A stretch of 64,000 bases of DNA from assembly GCF_019880305.1 (NCBI RefSeq), contig NZ_CP082301.1, positions 3,100,001-3,164,000 on the forward strand, read 5' to 3'. Under the pieces are notes generated by a model, which had not been told where the DNA came from, did not search any database, and worked only from the letters and a program-made list of their open reading frames with translations. The translations under genes were made by a program, and so were the position numbers. This document shows positions 62,840 through 64,000 of this stretch, in pieces. Every line of letters starts with the position of its first letter. Position 1 is the first letter of the stretch. This DNA is from Streptomyces decoyicus (GTDB taxonomy: Bacteria; Actinomycetota; Actinomycetes; Streptomycetales; Streptomycetaceae).

Positions 62840-64000
62840 ATGAACACAGCAGACCTGGGGCTGCCGGTGGCCGTGCCGTCGACTGCGCTCTTCACCGACC
62901 AGTACGAACTCACCATGCTGCAGGCCGCGTTGCGGTCCGGCACCGCGGACCGGCGCTCGGTCTTCGAGGTCTTCACCCGCCGGCTTCCCGAGGGCCGCCG
63001 TTACGGCGTGGTGGGCGGCACCGGCCGGGTGCTGGACGCGGTGGAGAACTTCCGCTTCGACGAGACCATCCTCGGCTTCCTGCGCGAGCGCGGCATCCTC
63101 GACGAGCCGACGCTGGAGTGGCTGGCCGACTACCGCTTCCGCGGCGACATCTGGGGCTACCCGGAGGGCGAGGTCTACTTCCCCGGCTCCCCGGTCATGC
63201 GGGTCGAGGGCACCTTCGCCGAGGCGGTCCTCCTGGAGACGGTGATCCTCTCGATCCTCAACCACGACTCCGCGGTGGCCGCGGCCGCCTCCCGGATGTC
63301 GGTGGCGGCCGGCGACCGCCCGCTGATGGAGATGGGCGCCCGCCGCACCCATGAGCTCTCGGCGGTGGCCGCGTCCCGCGCCGCGTACGTCGGCGGCTTC
63401 CACACCACCTCCGACCTGGCCGCCGGGTTCCGCTACCACATCCCCACCGTCGGCACCAGCGCCCACGCCTTCACCCTGCTGCACGACACCGAGCGGGACG
63501 CCTTCACCGCGCAGGTCGAGACCCTCGGCAGCGGTACGACCCTGCTCGTGGACACCTTCGACGTCACCGAGGCGGTGCGCACCGCCGTGGAGGTGGCCGG
63601 GCCCGGTCTCGGCGCCGTACGGATCGACTCCGGCGATCTGCTGCTGATCGCCCACCGGGTGCGCCACCAGCTGGACGAGCTGGGCGCCGGGAAGACCAAG
63701 ATCGTGGTGACCAGCGATCTGGACGAGTACGCCATCGCCTCGCTGGCCGCCGCGCCGGTGGACGCGTACGGCGTCGGCACCCAGGTGGTGACCGGCAGCG
63801 GGCACCCGACCTGCTCGATGGTCTACAAGCTGGTCGCCCGCGCCGACGGCGAGGAGCCCGGCACGCCGCTGCGGCCGGTCGCGAAGAAGTCGATGGGCGC
63901 CAAGACCTCGCACGGCGGCCGTAAGTGGGCCGCGCGCCGGGTCGACGAGGACGGTGTGGCCGTGGCCGAGGTCATCGGCACCGGGCCGGTCCCGGCGGAG
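62840..64000 (+). CDS. pncB: Nicotinate phosphoribosyltransferase (3' truncated by window edge)
   Basis: The visible 387 codons are open to the end of the window. The enzyme makes nicotinate mononucleotide from nicotinate and PRPP in NAD salvage. Motifs: FTDQYELTMLQAAL at the start, MEMGARRTHELSAVAASRAAYVGGFHTTSD, GTSAHAFTLLHD, VRIDSGDLLLIA and VYKLVARADG. It is divergent from clpS, as in mycobacteria. Confidence 0.95.
   Translation, partial: MNTADLGLPVAVPSTALFTDQYELTMLQAALRSGTADRRSVFEVFTRRLPEGRRYGVVGGTGRVLDAVENFRFDETILGFLRERGILDEPTLEWLADYRFRGDIWGYPEGEVYFPGSPVMRVEGTFAEAVLLETVILSILNHDSAVAAAASRMSVAAGDRPLMEMGARRTHELSAVAASRAAYVGGFHTTSDLAAGFRYHIPTVGTSAHAFTLLHDTERDAFTAQVETLGSGTTLLVDTFDVTEAVRTAVEVAGPGLGAVRIDSGDLLLIAHRVRHQLDELGAGKTKIVVTSDLDEYAIASLAAAPVDAYGVGTQVVTGSGHPTCSMVYKLVARADGEEPGTPLRPVAKKSMGAKTSHGGRKWAARRVDEDGVAVAEVIGTGPVPAE

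Overview
The window is a 64 kb piece of a high-GC actinobacterial chromosome, almost certainly Streptomyces. It carries the lpmP/cslA/glxA/GH6 glycan locus of hyphal tips, an SsgA-like sporulation protein, the nagF/nagE1/nagE2 GlcNAc transporter with DasR-type operators, an SCO0930-like lipoprotein, frequent GTG starts and many 4-bp start/stop overlaps. Most of it is chromosomal core; no phage, insertion sequence or CRISPR array is visible.

Layout. 1-7.8 kb: the end of an IclR-type regulator and two identical tRNA-Lys genes flanking an acyl-CoA synthetase, an AA10 copper monooxygenase (lpmP), an unrecognised protein and an SsgA-like protein. 7.8-13.2 kb: cslA-glxA (cellulose-synthase-like transferase and radical copper oxidase), convergent with a GH6 lipoprotein. 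13.3-14.8 kb: a class F sortase homologue lacking its catalytic His and Cys, coupled to a small membrane-anchored protein. 15-20.3 kb: HAD phosphatase, GntR remnant, ROK regulator divergent from a Gfo/Idh oxidoreductase plus DUF336 gene, and an FAH-family hydrolase. 20.4-26.5 kb: a second YidC, a long-chain acyl-CoA ligase, DUF4142 and DUF1996 secreted proteins. 26.8-31.7 kb: a PucR-like regulator divergent from a redox operon (haem-type membrane protein, NuoF-ferredoxin fusion) followed by a Yx(FWY)xxD lipoprotein. 31.6-35.7 kb: Na+/solute symporter with DUF3311 partner, an intact class E sortase, DUF445. 36-43.2 kb: SGNH hydrolase, DUF1707 protein, a three-gene ABC exporter, a class A penicillin-binding protein. 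43.4-49 kb: Gdx-type exporter behind a guanidine-III riboswitch, GroES-like protein, DUF3618, Bcp peroxiredoxin, an orphan histidine kinase with partner, an MHS-family transporter. 49.2-50.7 kb: two tandem HNH nucleases next to tRNA-Leu. 50.7-64 kb: rdgB, rph, the nag PTS genes, a metallo-hydrolase, cysM-cysO with a cysteine-type leader peptide, mec, an amino acid permease, DUF2017, clpS and the start of pncB.

How the parts fit. CslA, GlxA, LpmP and the GH6 enzyme are a known apical glycan machine; a DasR-like palindrome upstream of lpmP suggests that glycan handling and GlcNAc uptake (nag genes, five dre-like sites) share a regulator. Mec, CysO and CysM form the sulfur-carrier cysteine pathway, and the leader peptide implies cysteine-responsive control. 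The blocks rdgB-rph-MBL, cysM-cysO-mec and DUF2017-clpS-pncB match the conserved order in mycobacteria, with murI and the rhomboid gene absent from the expected place. The best candidates for undescribed biology are the redox operon with its lipoprotein, the coupled pseudo-sortase pair, and the twin HNH nucleases built from four copies of a module ending in GIDTSHF. All coordinates come from reading the sequence; no database search was run.
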